Positions 20,548 through 41,132 of a stretch of DNA of 64,000 nt are shown here, piece by piece. The stretch covers positions 2,046,001 through 2,110,000 of the forward strand of contig JACGCM010001497.1 of the NCBI GenBank assembly GCA_014058105.1. Direction: 5' to 3'. Both the position numbers and the translations under genes were made by a program. Positions within the stretch are counted from its first letter, which is position 1. Each line of letters starts with the position of its first letter. The notes under the pieces were generated by a model. The model did not search any database. It was given only the letters and a program-made list of their open reading frames with translations, and was not told the DNA's origin. Source of the stretch: Kingdonia uniflora. Taxonomy: Eukaryota > Streptophyta > Magnoliopsida > Ranunculales > Circaeasteraceae.

Positions 20548-22720
20548 GGGCCTATTTGTTTTTCGATCAACCCTAAGAAGTGGTGAGAAGTGAAGTGAAC
20601 TTCACAGTTTTGGTGTATTTGGCTTCCATCAATCTGTTAGAAAAATTAGTGAGGTTTTCAAAAAGGTGCCAAATGTAAGAAGTTTAGGCGCCAAGATTGA
20701 CTTTTGTCGTTCACACAACGGCGTCGTAACCACTCTCTTTTGACATTTGGTTTGGCTCATTTAGCAATTACAGCAAATCACTTGGCTCTTTTTAACATCA
20801 AAAAAATATACAATCGAACCCTCTATTCTCCTTTCTCAACTGCCTCTCCTCTTCCACCCCCGACAACTCCCCAAACCCAAGCGCCACTCATCGCTGCCAA
20901 ACCCACGACTCGATAGCCTCTCCTCTCCCACGGTTGTACTGCCTCTCATCTCGCCATGACTCGACAACCTCTTTCGCCAATGACTCGATAGGTAGCAACT
21001 CTCTCTCTATCTCTCTATTGTGATTACGAATTGTAGCTCTAGTATTGATAATCATGGTTAAATTATATGGTGTTGATGAATGTGGGTTTGCTGACATGGT
21101 TGAATGTGGGTTGTGTATGTAATTGTGGGTTTTTACATGGTTGAATGTGGGCATGATGGGTTTCAATGTTCTTATGGAGTGTGGGTTGTATGTTGTTGTG
21201 GATTTGTGATAGTTTGTGTAATTGGGGGTTTCTTGCAGTGATCATGCCTCCGAAATCTGGAAAAGGATGTAGAGCCCCTCAGGTGAAATGGAATAAGAGT
21301 ATGGATAGAGTTACTATTGATGCATTTAAGGAACATATATTGGCAGAGAATACGGCGGACAATGGTTGGAAACCTAAAGCATACTACGGAGTCTGGGTTG
21401 CTATGAAGGACAAGATGGGCATAGTGATTACTACAAAAAATATATGAGGCAGTATAAAAACTTAAAATAAATTGTTAAGTGAGATGAGGGAACTGAAGGG
21501 CCTTAGTGGCTTTATGTAGGATCCAGTGAACTGCACTGTCATAGCTGATGGCAAAGATTGGGTAGCATTGGACCAAGTTGAGGTATATTACATTTTTCCT
21601 ATTTGAATCTTTGTTATCCATCATTGTTCTTTGTGTTAGAGATGCTTATAATGGCTAAAATTTTCAGTCTAGGAAGAAACTACTGGCATACCAAGGCAAA
21701 TGTTTGACTGAATATCAAAATCTATATGATGTCATGGGCGAGGATGGTGTAAATGGGGAGAGGGCACGAAATGTTGGCCAACTTGTAGATAATGATGACA
21801 ATGACATTGTGGGTGACATGGACAATATAGGTATTGCTAGTGAGGCAGAGACAATACCACTTACCCAGGACTAGAGCCAGATACAGTATGTTAGTGAGGC
21901 AGAGTCCGCTTATGATTTCATTTATCCATCCACTGATCCAGAGAGAACAACAGGCGCTAGTTATCCTTCCAGGAAGACCACGCCTACGGCCAAGAGGCAG
22001 AGGACCAAGCCTACTTCAGTTATTTTAGAGTCTGCTATTGGAACACTCACTACTGAGTTGGTTGGTCTTAGAGGTGATATCAGTGCGAGGACTACCCTAG
22101 TCATGACTTTATCTTGTGAGTGTGAGCAGCTGTTGCGAGAGGTTGCAGGGTATGATATGAGGAAACTCTTCACTGTTATGGAGGTCTTTGGTAGAGAGAG
22201 GCACACAACCACATGGTTCATCGGCATAGTTGATGTGACTAGGATAAAGTTTTTGCGTGACAGGTTTGGTCCAACTATTTACCCTTTACACCCCCTCTCT
22301 ACTTTGATAGATGAGTATGTTTATTCTCTCTCTCTCCTGAGTATTTTTGAGACTCTTTTGGATTTTGTATTTTTAATTGCATGTTAGTACTCTAGTAGTT
22401 TGGGAGTTTATTTTGGATTTGTTGTATGGTTGTATTGTTAAATATCTATGTTACAGGGATTTGACATGGTTGAAAGTGCGTTTTTAAGGGTTTTGGTCGT
22501 TTACCTACCATTGGTGGTATTTTTGATGGTTTGATTCTAATTTTGGTATGTGGGAAGTTGGCCTGCCAAGCACGACAGAAAGGTGTAAAGTAGATTTAAA
22601 GTAGGAAGTTGGCTTGGTCTGCCAAACACACCACATTTTTGACAAACTTCATACGTAGATTACTTCATAAGAAGTTCACTTCCTACCACTTTACACTTAA
22701 AAAAACAAACAAACAGGTCT
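20548..22720 (+). mobile_element. PIF/Harbinger non-autonomous element carrying only ORF1
   Basis: It is flanked by TTA on both sides (20545-20547 and 22721-22723), the 3-bp target preferred by PIF/Harbinger. The ends are imperfect inverted repeats: GGGCCTATTTGTTTTT on the left and, reverse-complemented, AGACCTGTTTGTTTG on the right. Subterminal GAAGTGAAGTGAACTTC / GGAAGTGAACTTC segments also match in inverse orientation. Inside there is a Myb/SANT-like ORF1 and no transposase, so mobility would need a transposase from elsewhere. Confidence 0.75.
21244..22300 (+). pseudogene. PIF/Harbinger ORF1, Myb/SANT-like DNA-binding protein (broken)
   Basis: The ATG at 21244 opens MPPKSGKGCRAPQVKWNKSMD..., followed by a Myb/SANT-like region with NGWKPKAYYGVW and, after a frameshift near 21445, MRQYKNLK and WVALDQVE. 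An intron lies between about 21582 and 21667 ('...ttttcag' acceptor). The second exon encodes a Ser/Lys-rich linker and a C-terminal segment (GRERHTTTWF, VTRIKFLRDR), with an in-frame stop at about 21870. In PIF/Harbinger elements ORF1 binds DNA and helps bring the transposase to the ends. The AT-rich leader 20930-21240 has short repeats of 'acatggttgaatgtggg'. Confidence 0.65.
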
Positions 22721-22782
22721 TTAGTGTTTCAAAAAAGGAAGAAACCCAAACTTCAAATCCAAATTCTAAACCAACAAAAGAT

Positions 22783-22792
22783 ATTAGAGACA
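22783..22792. repeat. LINE target-site duplication ATTAGAGACA, left copy
   Basis: The same 10 bases occur at 30049-30058, directly after the A-rich tail of the LINE. They fix both ends of the element. Confidence 0.75.
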
Positions 22793-25700
22793 TGGCTTTC
22801 TAAAGAGAGAGAGAGAGAGTCCGGGTTTTTTCTTCATCCCCATCCTCACTTGTTGAGATATACTCCCCCACCCATTACTTGTTTCCTCCACCTCCATCCC
22901 TACTGTGTGATGGCTTCTTTGGAGAGCTGCCGTTTGCTTAGGTCTTCCGGTCGTGCAAATTTTTGAGCATTCCTGAGGGCGATCGTCTGGCTCTTGAAGG
23001 GCAGTTGTCCTTCCACAAATCCCTTTTCCATTTTTTTCTCCATTCTGCATACTCTATGTTATTTTGTGATTAGCTTTTATCATTACTAACCATTTTTTTT
23101 CCTCTGTTTTTCTTTTCTTTCCCCCTTTTCCTTGGTTTTCTTCCCCAGCAGGTGAGGAGGGTGTTGTGATTGGTCGGTGGAGAGTGACCGGAATGGTATA
23201 ATAAGGGTGGAACGAACGGCTACGACAACAACATCGGCTTGATCTTTTGGTTTTGTGGTGTGATGGGTTAGTGATTCGGCCGGTTTGAAGGAACGAGAGG
23301 AGAGTTTCAAGGGCGTTCTTGAAAAAAGAAGAAAAAAAATCTGTGTGGGCCTTCTCCAGCTTTGGGTTCAGATTTTGTGGTTCGGGGACTGGGATTGTGG
23401 TTTGGCTATTGCAGTATATGGGATTTAGTCTGGTTATTGCGGTATATGGGCTTAGGTTTTGTGGGCTTGGGAATCTACTGGTGGTGTTTTGTGAGTTGTG
23501 GTGGGTGGATATGTAGGAGCCGTATTACTGTAGATTAAAGGCCAGTTTTAATTTATGGTTCTATCTTTGTGTCGTGCTGGATCTATTTTTCTTTTGCTGT
23601 GTGATCTAGTTCATATTGTGATGCCTGTCATTGTGGTTGTGGGACGACGTAAACAGATACTATTTCAACTGTTGTTTCTCTATATTACTGCTTTATGTTA
23701 TATTTCTCTGCTTTCTCATCTGATGTTTACAAGTTTCGTCCCTCTTCCATTCCTCTTACTATAACTTGTGGTTTGGTTATGACGATATCTGCGATTTCCT
23801 GTCTTTCTTCTTTCTTTGGTTGTTGGTCTTCTCCGATGGATACTGTGTGCTTACTGCCGAACTGGGGTGTTATGTAGATATGGTTTTTTATGTTTTCTGT
23901 ATTTAGAGGTCATTTTTCTGTTTGTGGAACTTGTGTTTGATGTACTCGGGGACCTGCCTTTTGGTGGTTTTTATTCTTTTGCTGTGGAGGGGTGGTTTTC
24001 TTTGGGCAGTCAAGCTTTCCAGGTTACTTGAGTGGTAGGGGAAAGTTTTGGTTTTTACGGGGGAAGATTTCGGTGGCTTTGGTTTGGCAGTGGTGGGGTT
24101 TTCAGGTTTTCAGTAGTGATTTCTTTCTGTCTGGTTATTGGGTGATAGTGGGTTCCAATCACTGATATAGGAATTTTTAGCATGTCCTCCTTCTCCGTTA
24201 TGCAGGACTTTGTTAACAGCATGGAACGTCTAACAATGCGTAAACCTCGTGGGGCGGCGGTGGTTCAGCTGCCCCCTGAGAGCTTACGTGCCGAAGAAGT
24301 TAGATGGCGGTACGCTCTGATAGGTACTATGTCCTTCGACCCAGATCAGGGTTTCATGAAAATAGTGTCAGCTTTAAAGAGTTTTTGAAACATGGAAGCA
24401 TCTGCAAATATACAGTTATTTGACCGCGCTGTAAACGGTAAGCTGTACTTTATGATAAAATTTCGATCTGCTTATAAGTATAACTTTGTGTTGTTAAACC
24501 AACCATGAAACCTCTACGGACATGTGTTTCTATTATTGTCGTATGTTGCTCGTACTCCTATTGCACCCTTGATTTTTAAGCATGTGCCTTTTTGGGTGAG
24601 GTTTAATATTACTAAGCCTTTCTTTGGTACTCCTAAGTTCCTTGCTGCCTTTGGGCAAAGTCTGGGCCAAGTGTTGGTTACAGAGCCGAATATAGAGAAT
24701 CACAGAGTGACAAAAAAAGGATACAGAGCACGGGTTGTGATGGATATTTATGGGGTTTTCCCTCCGGCAGTATGGGCGTAAACGGAGTATGGTCTGTTTT
24801 CGATTGACACTATGTATGAAGGGGCCCCAATTAATTTTTGTGAGCGTTGCAATATAATAATGGGACATCGGGTATCAAGATGCTTTATTATCATTACTGA
24901 GGAGGAGGGGAGGGTACAATCCCCTGATGCAGGTATTCGTCAGGAGCCAGGTCTCGAGCGAGGGATGTCTGAGCAGACCTCTCGTCCATTTCGGTCACAT
25001 GCACTTGAGCAGTCTGGGGCATCAAAGCGCATGCCCCCAGTAGTTCCACCTCGTCCTAGTCGACTAACGAAAGGGAAGGATCCAGTGAGATTTGAGTCTG
25101 CCGTTTCAAGCATCTTATCAAAAGAGGTCAGAGTAGGTTGCTGACCCGGCGGCCACCTCAGACTGGCCCTTTTTTCAGAGAAGAACCATTTTTACGGCTT
25201 TTGAGGGTATTCCCAATTTGGATATGACAGGGTCGTCGTGGGACCCACTGAGGCGATGGGGTGGGCAGGATGGCTGTGATACTCTTGCAGGTCTGATTGG
25301 GTGCCAGTCATAGATGCGACAGATTCTTATTGAGGAGGAACGTTTGACTCTTCAAGTGGCCAGTATATCTTCTGAGGACCGAGTGTTGACAGAGGAGAAT
25401 GAACATTACTGAGAGCAGCCAGAGGGGGACGGCGAAGGGGAGAGAGGGGCTGCTGCTACTCCACAGGGAGGGGAACAGTGGTTTGATAGTGGGGGGCGGG
25501 GGTAATTCATATACAGAGTAGTTCGGGTGATTTACGCCTTGTTCCTTCCTTACCACAGGCCTCGCTTATAGTTGGCAGCCCGGTGGGTACTATGAGTTCG
25601 TCTACCCGGGGTCAGGGTTCTCAGGATCCTCGCCAGGCACGACAGACTTGTGGTCCTTCTACTGGTTACCATACATCCTCATCCCGCGTGGCTCATCGAC

Positions 25701-28700
25701 ATTTACGTGCGGTTACACTTCTGGCTGAGATGTCTATACCATTCTCGTCTCCTCTGACCAGTACCCGCAGGTCTTCTCACGCTCAGGTGTGCCATTCTTT
25801 ATCTCATTCAATTTAGCGTATTCGGCGCACATATCTCTTGTTTGATCCTTCGGCTAGGGTTCGGGTGGCTCCGCGGAGACCACCCGGGCCATTATGATTA
25901 TTATATCCTGTAATTGCCAGGGTTTGGGTGGACCGGCGACAATTCGGCACTTAAAAAAGCTTATTCGATACTCCTACGGGGATATTATTTTTTTGGCTGA
26001 GATCAAACGATCTGCTACAGAAATGCAGAGTCTGGTACGAAATCTTAACTATCCCAATTGGGTAGAGGTTTCGGCTACTGGTGTTCAAGACCGGTCTGGG
26101 GGTATATGTGTCCTTGGAAGGATAATATATCCCTTGAAGTTGTTTTTAGTAATAAATATATCATTAATGCCCTGGTTACTTCGGAACCTGTGGATAATCC
26201 TTGGATGATTTGTTTTTTTATGGTAGTCTGTACCAGAGAGATATAAATGAGAGTTGGCGGTTGGTAGAAACTACGCCTAATGGGTATACTGGTCATTGGC
26301 TTATTATGAGGGATTTTAATACTATTTTTGATAGCACGGATAAAAGGGGGGGGGGGGGGGGTAAACCATTCTGGGCTGCTAAGAGTGTTTTTGCCAAGGA
26401 GGTTACACAGCAAGCAGGCCTCATTGATCTGGGCTTTTCTGGGCCCCCCTTTACTTGGAATAATAGACGGCGGGGTTGGGTTAATATTAAAGAGCGGCTG
26501 GATCGAAGTTTGGCTAATGCTGATTGGATGTTTATCTTTCTGACAGCTAAGGTTTTTCATTTACCCGCCCTAGAGTCAGATCATACCCCGTTAAGCCTTG
26601 ATACTACCCCTCAATTTTCGAATCTAGGTAAATGCTTTCGTTTCCAAACCATACGGACTCGGGAATCTCAATTCCCTCTTTTAATTCAGAATCTCTGGAA
26701 AAGTATAGAACACGGCTCCCCAGCCCAACTGGTCAAGGGTAAACTTTTAAATGTGAAAGCCGGCCTCAGGACCTGGAATAAATTTTTTTTGGTCAAGTCC
26801 CTAGTAGACTTTTTGCATTAAAAGAAGATATATCTTGTATACAGGCCCTTCCCTTTGATGAGGGAAGCGCTTCCCGGGAACAGGAACTTCTGGGAGAGTT
26901 GAAAGAACTCCAGCTGTGGGAAGAAATATTCTGGCGTCAGAAATCTTGGGTGAACTGGTTGGTTGAGGCGGATCGGAACATAAATTATTTCCATATGCAA
27001 ACCCTTTCCCAACGGAAAAAGAATTCCATTGATTGGCTCAAGAATGAGGCCGACTCGTAGACCTCGAATACAATGGAGATTAGGCAAATTTTCTTTCACG
27101 ATATGGCTCAAAACTACCAGACATCCCACTCGGTGGGTGTTCCAGAATTTCTACACCATTTTAGTCTGTGTATTATGGCGGAGGACAATCTGTCCTTGTT
27201 GCGGGAGGCCACCCCGAAGGAGATTAAGGCAGTTCTTAATAACATCGGGCCTAATAAAGCTCCGGGTCCCGATGGCTTCCCCGCGTTGCTTTTCCAACAA
27301 TCGTGGGATGTGGTAGGACCTGATATCTATAACTTGGTTTCCACCTTCTTTGCTTTTGGCTTCATGCCTAAACATATCAATGCCACTCATGTGGTTATGA
27401 TCCCCAAGAATGGTAATAAAGCCCATCCTTGCGACTTTCGTCCTATCAATCTGTGTAATATGACGTATAAGATCATCTCTAAGATCCTCTCCACGAGTCT
27501 CAAACCCCTCCTTAATAAGATTATCTCCCCGTTCCAAGGGGCTTTTGTGAATGGTCGCCAGATTTCGGATAATGTGTTGGTGGCGCATGAACTTATTCAT
27601 ACGATAAAGCGTAAGAAGGGCCGCTCCGGCCTCATGGGTATCAAGTTGGATATGTTCAAAGCTTACGATCGGATTGAATGGGGAACGCTGATTCAATCCT
27701 TGGATGCCCTTGGCTTCAGCCCGATCTGGTGCCATTGGATTGAGCAGTGTATTTCTACGGTTTGTTACTCTGTCCTAATTGATGGTTCAGCCCATGGGTT
27801 CCTTACACCCAGTCGGGGTCTTCGGCAGGGCTACCCCCTTTCTCCTTTCCTATTTATCATCCTGATAAAAGGCCTTTCATGGGCGTTGGGAGTGAAGGAA
27901 GCAGAACGGACAATTCATGGCTTCAAAGCCTCCCGTCGGGCTCCTACGGTGTCCCACCTTCTATTTGCAGACGATTGTCTTCTTTTTGTCACGCGGATAT
28001 TGCTGAAACGTCCGAGATGAAATCTATCCTTAACAAATTCTGCAAGGCCACAGGTCAACAACTTAATTTGGCTAAATCAGGCATTTTCTTCAGTAAGAAT
28101 CTCCCTCATCGCCTGTGTCGCCTTGTCGCCCGCCTTCTCAAAATTAAAATCATGCCTCCAGATGATCGATATTTGGGGATGAATCTTTTCTTTGGCCGGT
28201 CCAAAGCTCAGACCCTTTGTCACATTGAAGAGCGTATTTCTAATCGGTTGCATTCTTGGCGAGGAAAACTTCTTTCCTAGGCAGGACGTATTGTCCTGAT
28301 TAAGTCTGTGACTTCGGCGATCCCTACATATCAGATGGTCTGCTTTGCCTTACCGATATCTACCTGTAAAAACATAAATGTTGTTCTACCTATAAAAACA
28401 TAAATAGTGTTCACCGGGACTTCTGGTGGGGAAAAGGGAAAGATGCTCGGAAACTGTTATATTTGAAAAAATAGAAGGAAGTCTATCGTCCGAAGCGCGA
28501 AGGGGGGCTGGGTATCAGGGAGGTAGGGGATACTAATAGGGCACATCTCTCTAAGTTAGTTTGGCAGCTTCATCAGAAGCCTGACGACTTATGGGGCCAG
28601 GTCCTCAAGGCCAAATACTTCCCGGACTACTATATTCTTCATGCCCACCTGAAAGCGGATTCATCTTGGACTTGGCGGAGTATTCATTCTGCCATTGCAA

Positions 28701-30048
28701 CGGTCAATACTCATTCCTGCTGGCAGATTCGATCGGGGCGTCAGGTTTATTTTTGGACGGATAATTGGTGTCCCTCGCTTGGGGGAGGGTACCCGACCCC
28801 GAGGAGGGATATTCCGTTGATGGACCGGCCTCAGTGGGTGCATCATTTTATTGATCCGATACGACTTATCTGGCGGAGGGACGAACTGTATAAATGGTGC
28901 GATGATGCTTCGGCCGACCTTATATCCCATATCATCCTTCCATGACTGGGTGAGATGGATAGTCTAAAATGGTGTCCCTCTAAAGATGACAAATTTTTGA
29001 TCAAATTGGCCTATCGCATCCTGATGACGGGAACGCATTTGGAGCCGGTTACGGGAACTCTTTCGTTTCATCTCAAATTCTAGCATAATAAGGCTGCTCC
29101 TAGAGCACAATTATTTGTCTGGTAATGCTTACGGGACATGATACCCTGTCGGGCTAAAATTGGTGAGCGGTTAGGCCTGACAGTCCGTTGTGCTCGATCC
29201 CCGTTGAGACTTTGCATCATCTCCTCTTGGAGTGCTCTTTTACGCGAGCGGTCTAGTTTGGCATGACCTTTGGGGGTCTGCTCCATGGGCTGTCCCATCT
29301 CTTTCTTCCAGCGTGGATTGAGATGTGGATTTTACCACCCCCGACCTGGCCTATTGACCGGGCCACATGGACCTTGGTGACTTTCTCTATCTATTGGTTG
29401 ATTTGGAAGACGCGTTGTGCCTGGGTTTTTCAAAATACTAGGCCGGACTCGTCCCATATTTTTTTGGCCATTAATAAATTGTTGTATACTAAACCAATTT
29501 TTTATAATGACCGGCTTGCTATCAAGGCTACTTGGGTTAGGATAAAATAAATGTTGATGCCTCTTTCTGTAAAGATAAACTATTTAATCACATCGGTTTA
29601 GTTATTCGTGATACTTACAATAACTTTGGTGCAGCCCGAGCTTCCTCTCTCCGATTCGCGTCTAGTGAAGAAGGCGATGCATTAGCTGTTCAGGACGGGG
29701 TCCTCTGGGCTCAGGAGCGAGGACTCCAGAGAGTAATTATCGAGACTGATGCTGAGGCAATACACTCCTTTTGTAAGAACGGTAAAACAATGATATCCTG
29801 GACTACTAAAGCTATTCTACAGGACTGTTTGGTTTTGTTTGGACAGTTTATTAATATTAGTATATGTTATGTATCTCGTACTGCTAATTCAGTTGCCCAT
29901 GTGATTGCCACTAGGCCTATGGGTAACAATTTTTGTCTTACTTGGGTTGGTTCCCTGGTTGCAGATGTCCCTACAGGGCGACGGGTACCTCTCTTGGAAC
30001 CCCTTTTGATTATTAATATACCATTTACCAATAAAAAAACAAAAAAAG
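22793..30048 (+). mobile_element. L1-type LINE, nearly full length, decayed
   Basis: The element runs about 7.26 kb from a 5' untranslated region (22793-24181, starting TGGCTTTC and a GA run, G/T-rich thereafter) to an A-rich tail (30029-30047). It is flanked by ATTAGAGACA. ORF1 (about 24182-25860) has a DUF4283-like domain and zinc knuckle; ORF2 (25894-30053) has endonuclease, reverse transcriptase, zf-RVT-like region and a C-terminal RNase H domain, as in plant L1 lineages. Many stops and frameshifts make it inactive. An intact 5' end with a target duplication is uncommon, since most LINE copies are 5'-truncated. Confidence 0.85.
24182..25860 (+). pseudogene. LINE ORF1 (DUF4283-like RNA-binding protein)
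   Basis: The translation from 24182 includes LRAEEVRWRYALIGT (DUF4283-like start). After frame breaks there is HVPFWVRFNITKPF with GQSLGQVL, then a CCHC knuckle-like CERCNIIMGHRVSRC near 24840-24885. The remaining region to 25860 is low-complexity, Arg/Ser/Gln-rich. The protein would bind LINE RNA. Stops at 24386, 24779 and 25142 and shifts between frames break it. Confidence 0.65.
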
Positions 30049-30053
30049 ATTAG
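25894..30053 (+). pseudogene. LINE ORF2: endonuclease, reverse transcriptase, RNase H
   Basis: The apurinic-type endonuclease begins at 25894 (SCNCQGLGGPATIRHL, then ING-type loops and SDHTPL near 26578). A 16-G run at 26346-26361 lies inside it. The reverse transcriptase occupies about 27200-28280, with NKAPGPDGFP, DFRPINLCN, KLDMFKAYDRIEW, GLRQGYPLSPFLF and the catalytic FADDCLLF near 27970; the usual Asp of GLRQGDP is Tyr here. The zf-RVT-like segment spans about 28960-29480. RNase H runs from INVDASF (29550) through EGDALAV and IIETDAEAI to YVSRTANSVAH (about 29900). Several stops and frameshifts disable the protein. Confidence 0.8.
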
Positions 30054-30058
30054 AGACA
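30049..30058. repeat. LINE target-site duplication, right copy
   Basis: ATTAGAGACA directly after the A-rich tail, identical to 22783-22792. Confidence 0.75.
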
Positions 30059-30564
30059 CCCTCTTTGAACGGCTTAGATTAGGAGTTAAATCAAGGTTTA
30101 TTATAATTAATGACCGATTCTTTTGCGCCTGAAATCCAAGATAGAGTTAGATAAACCGTAAAACGCAAATATCCCTTAAAATTAGGTCACATAATTACCT
30201 GCCCGAACCAAACAAAAACGGTAAATTAATGTGTTCAAAAGGGTATTATAGTAACACCACTAGTGTTTGAACCACAAATAACTTCGTCTCTCCATCGTGA
30301 GATGTACATGATAAGTAATCGACGGTCACGAACCCTAGTTTGACTGTAAGTACGGACGAATGATTGGATTTTAAAGAGAGGTTTGACCAGAAAGAGAAAG
30401 GGTTTGTCCCAAGGTTTTAGTGAGGGAGAGAGAGAGAGAGAGAGTCTCTTTCAGATATCTATGTTTCTCCTCTCTTTTGATTCCTAAAAACTAGAGAGAG
30501 AGAATTAGGGTTTCTAATGTTGTTGTTGTGATTCTTTTAAGGTAGAGAGAGAGAGTGATCAATC
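30059..30564 (+). promoter_or_regulatory. Upstream region and 5' leader of the kinase gene
   Basis: About 500 bp separate the LINE from the kinase ATG. The proximal part has GA microsatellites (30427-30443, 30493-30504, 30544-30555) and 'ttagggtttc', typical of 5' leaders of plant housekeeping-type genes. No clear TATA box is visible. The LINE ends about 500 bp upstream of the ATG, so any more distal promoter has been displaced. Confidence 0.4.
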
Positions 30565-38682
<8,118 letters not shown>

Positions 38683-39250
38683 CGTTATTAGCAGGAAGGA
38701 CTATCCGTCTGTAGTAACCGTATAAATGGGCTCAGCGCGAGAAGGTATCCTGCTTGCAATGCTAGTTTTCCCTGGACTGAGCCCGTACTCCCCTCACTTT
38801 TGGCTTTGGAGACAGAATATCATGAAGCCGGGATTACAATGTCACAATCTTACATCCAATGGTGAGTTGCCCCATTAGAAAGTACCAATTTCTGATTGTT
38901 TTCCAGGCAGTTTAGGGAAAGAGTTCATGAAACTTGAAAAGATAAATGCAAAGGATTGTGACTGAACTTCAAAGCTTTGACCCTAGTTGGCTTTACTGCG
39001 AGTATGAAGTTTTCCACGGTCCCCATTAGTAGTATCGTATTTAGATTGGTATTGTTCAGACTTAGACATTATGTTGAGGAATTGAGAAACAAAAATCTTT
39101 TATTTATCATCCCAAATGTACTGTCTCGTTATAACCGCTATTTACTGTCTTGTTTCTAGCTCTCTTTGACTGAGGGCATTGAAGTGTTTCATTTGGTGCA
39201 AATCATAGATCTTATTAACAGTCACAGCGCATCTTTTGATAATACATACT
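38683..39250 (+). other. Kinase 3' region
   Basis: Probable 3' untranslated region and downstream spacer of the kinase gene. There is no further coding sequence. Several AATAAA-like stretches are present but no poly(A) signal can be chosen with confidence. The Harbinger element begins at the right end. Confidence 0.4.
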
Positions 39251-39599
39251 AAGAGGCTGTTTTTTTTTTTTTTTTGATTCTGATTACTTATTCTGATTTT
39301 TGATTGCATATTATGATTTTTGATTGTTCATTTTGATTTCTAAATTTAGCGTCTGAAGTTGAAATGTAAAAAAATATGTTTGTTTTATTGCTGAATCTGA
39401 AGTCTAAAATGTATGAAAATTGTCAAAATTATTTTGTTATTTATTTTTTGAAGAACATGTATTTTCATAATCGTATTTAAATTTAATTAAATTTTTTCCA
39501 GCATCAGTTAATTAAAATAATATCTATTAAAATAATTTTTAAACTAAAATTTCTTGTATTTTATCTAATTTAAAAAAACTCAAATTTGTATTTGACTAA

Positions 39600-40835
39600 T
39601 CTCGTTTGCAATCTCCTCTCGCAAGGTTCACATGTAGGCTTGTTTATAATCTCCAAATCCACCCTCAATATATAGTGCATCGTTATTCGTTTGAGCTAGA
39701 GTTGTTCCATTGGCATTATCATTATCGTAGAGTTCAAAAAATGCATCATCCATAAAAGTTTTCTTGAGATAGTTCTGCACCGCCATACAAACAATAACGA
39801 TATTTCTTTGAGCTGAGAATGTATATGGTGGCATTATCTTCAAAATTGAAAAACGCGCATTCAACACACCAAAAACTCATTCGATAACATTTCTCAACTT
39901 TGTATGAATATAGTTGAACTTTTCTTCATTTCTCACAGCATTCCCGCCATTTTGAAAATTAGGTAACCAATATCTGACATTCTTGAACAGTGCCATAAAA
40001 CCACGTGTATGTGTATAAGCAGCATCTACCAAATAATATTGCTCTGCAAATATTATTTAAACATTATCAACTATAATGAAAAAATAGCAGTTTACGCAAT
40101 AATAATGCATAAACTTCAGTGGAAAAAAAATATACTAGGAGAGGGCATCGGAATTTTTTTTTCTGGATCAAGTACAGTCTCCAGAAGAACATTTGAGTCC
40201 TGTGCCACTCCTTCCCACTCAACTATGACATACATAAATATCATATCAAAGTCGTATACAACCATTACATTTTGATAGCACTCTCCTCTTCCTCGTCCCC
40301 TAAATGTTGTTTGTTTCCTTGATGGAATATATGCACTGATAAGAGTCTCGTCAATAGCACCGACCACACCCTTTGGAATAAATGATTTATGTTACTGACT
40401 GATAAAATATATATAAAACCAAAAAATTAATAATAAAATTGTAATTATACCTTAAACTTTTGCCTTAGATTTCGATGACTTCGAATTTTTGCATCATTAT
40501 TATCAAATGAATGAGTCACGATAACCTCTTTAGCAAATTGACACATGGCATATAAGATCTCGTGAAAGTACTTATGGATTGTATGAAGAGAATGCTGGAA
40601 TCGATTTTGTATCAACCTTAAATCACAATTATGACCAATAGTCATTATAAAGATAACCATCTTTTCTTGAACCAATAAATGTTTACTATTTTCGAGCCAT
40701 CCTCTTTCATGGAAGTGTGTCCATAATCTGATAAATATATTCTTCTTCATCCTCAACATCTTATAGCATATTGTAGATGATCCATTTAAAAGCTCTTGGG
40801 CATAAGCAGCCCCTAAAAGATCTTATGTATTTTCA
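39600..40835 (-). pseudogene. HARBI1-type DDE transposase (broken)
   Basis: From right to left: AAYAQELLNGS...CYKMLRM (DUF8040-like start, 40830-40745), a helix-turn-helix-like part to 40445, then VVGAIDETLISAYIP (first catalytic Asp, 40365), YYLVDAAYTHTRGF (second Asp, about 40030), and KLRNVIE-stop-VFGVLNARFSIL (Glu region, about 39880). The C-terminus reaches about 39600. An intron with a TTTGCAG acceptor separates the middle and last parts. At least two stops, one right after the catalytic Glu motif, disable it. The active enzyme would cut and paste the element at TTA-like targets. Confidence 0.7.
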
Positions 40836-41132
40836 AGTTCTCTAGTGATTTGAGACTTGTGTATATATTTTATTTTAATACATGCCTGAAGAGAATAACC
40901 TTTAAAATATTTTTCATTTGTTCTGGCGTCATTGATCTTGTTTGAAACATACAATTTATCAATAAAATATTAAGCAATTTAAATATATAAGGAAAATACA
41001 AATCAAAACAAAATCATCATTTTTAAAAATAATATTAAACGTAGATCCAATATAAGTTGACTGACAAAACTATAAAAGGAGTTCAAACATAAATCTAATA
41101 ACAAAACCATAAGAAATCACTATAAATTAAAA

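Noticed and set aside
27151..27735. Minus-strand reading frame of 194 codons
   Set aside because: It lies opposite the LINE reverse transcriptase, whose motifs are clear on the plus strand.
39251..39253. TAA/TTA target duplication for Harbinger copy I
   Set aside because: The left side offers TAA but the right side reads TTG, so I do not claim a duplication.
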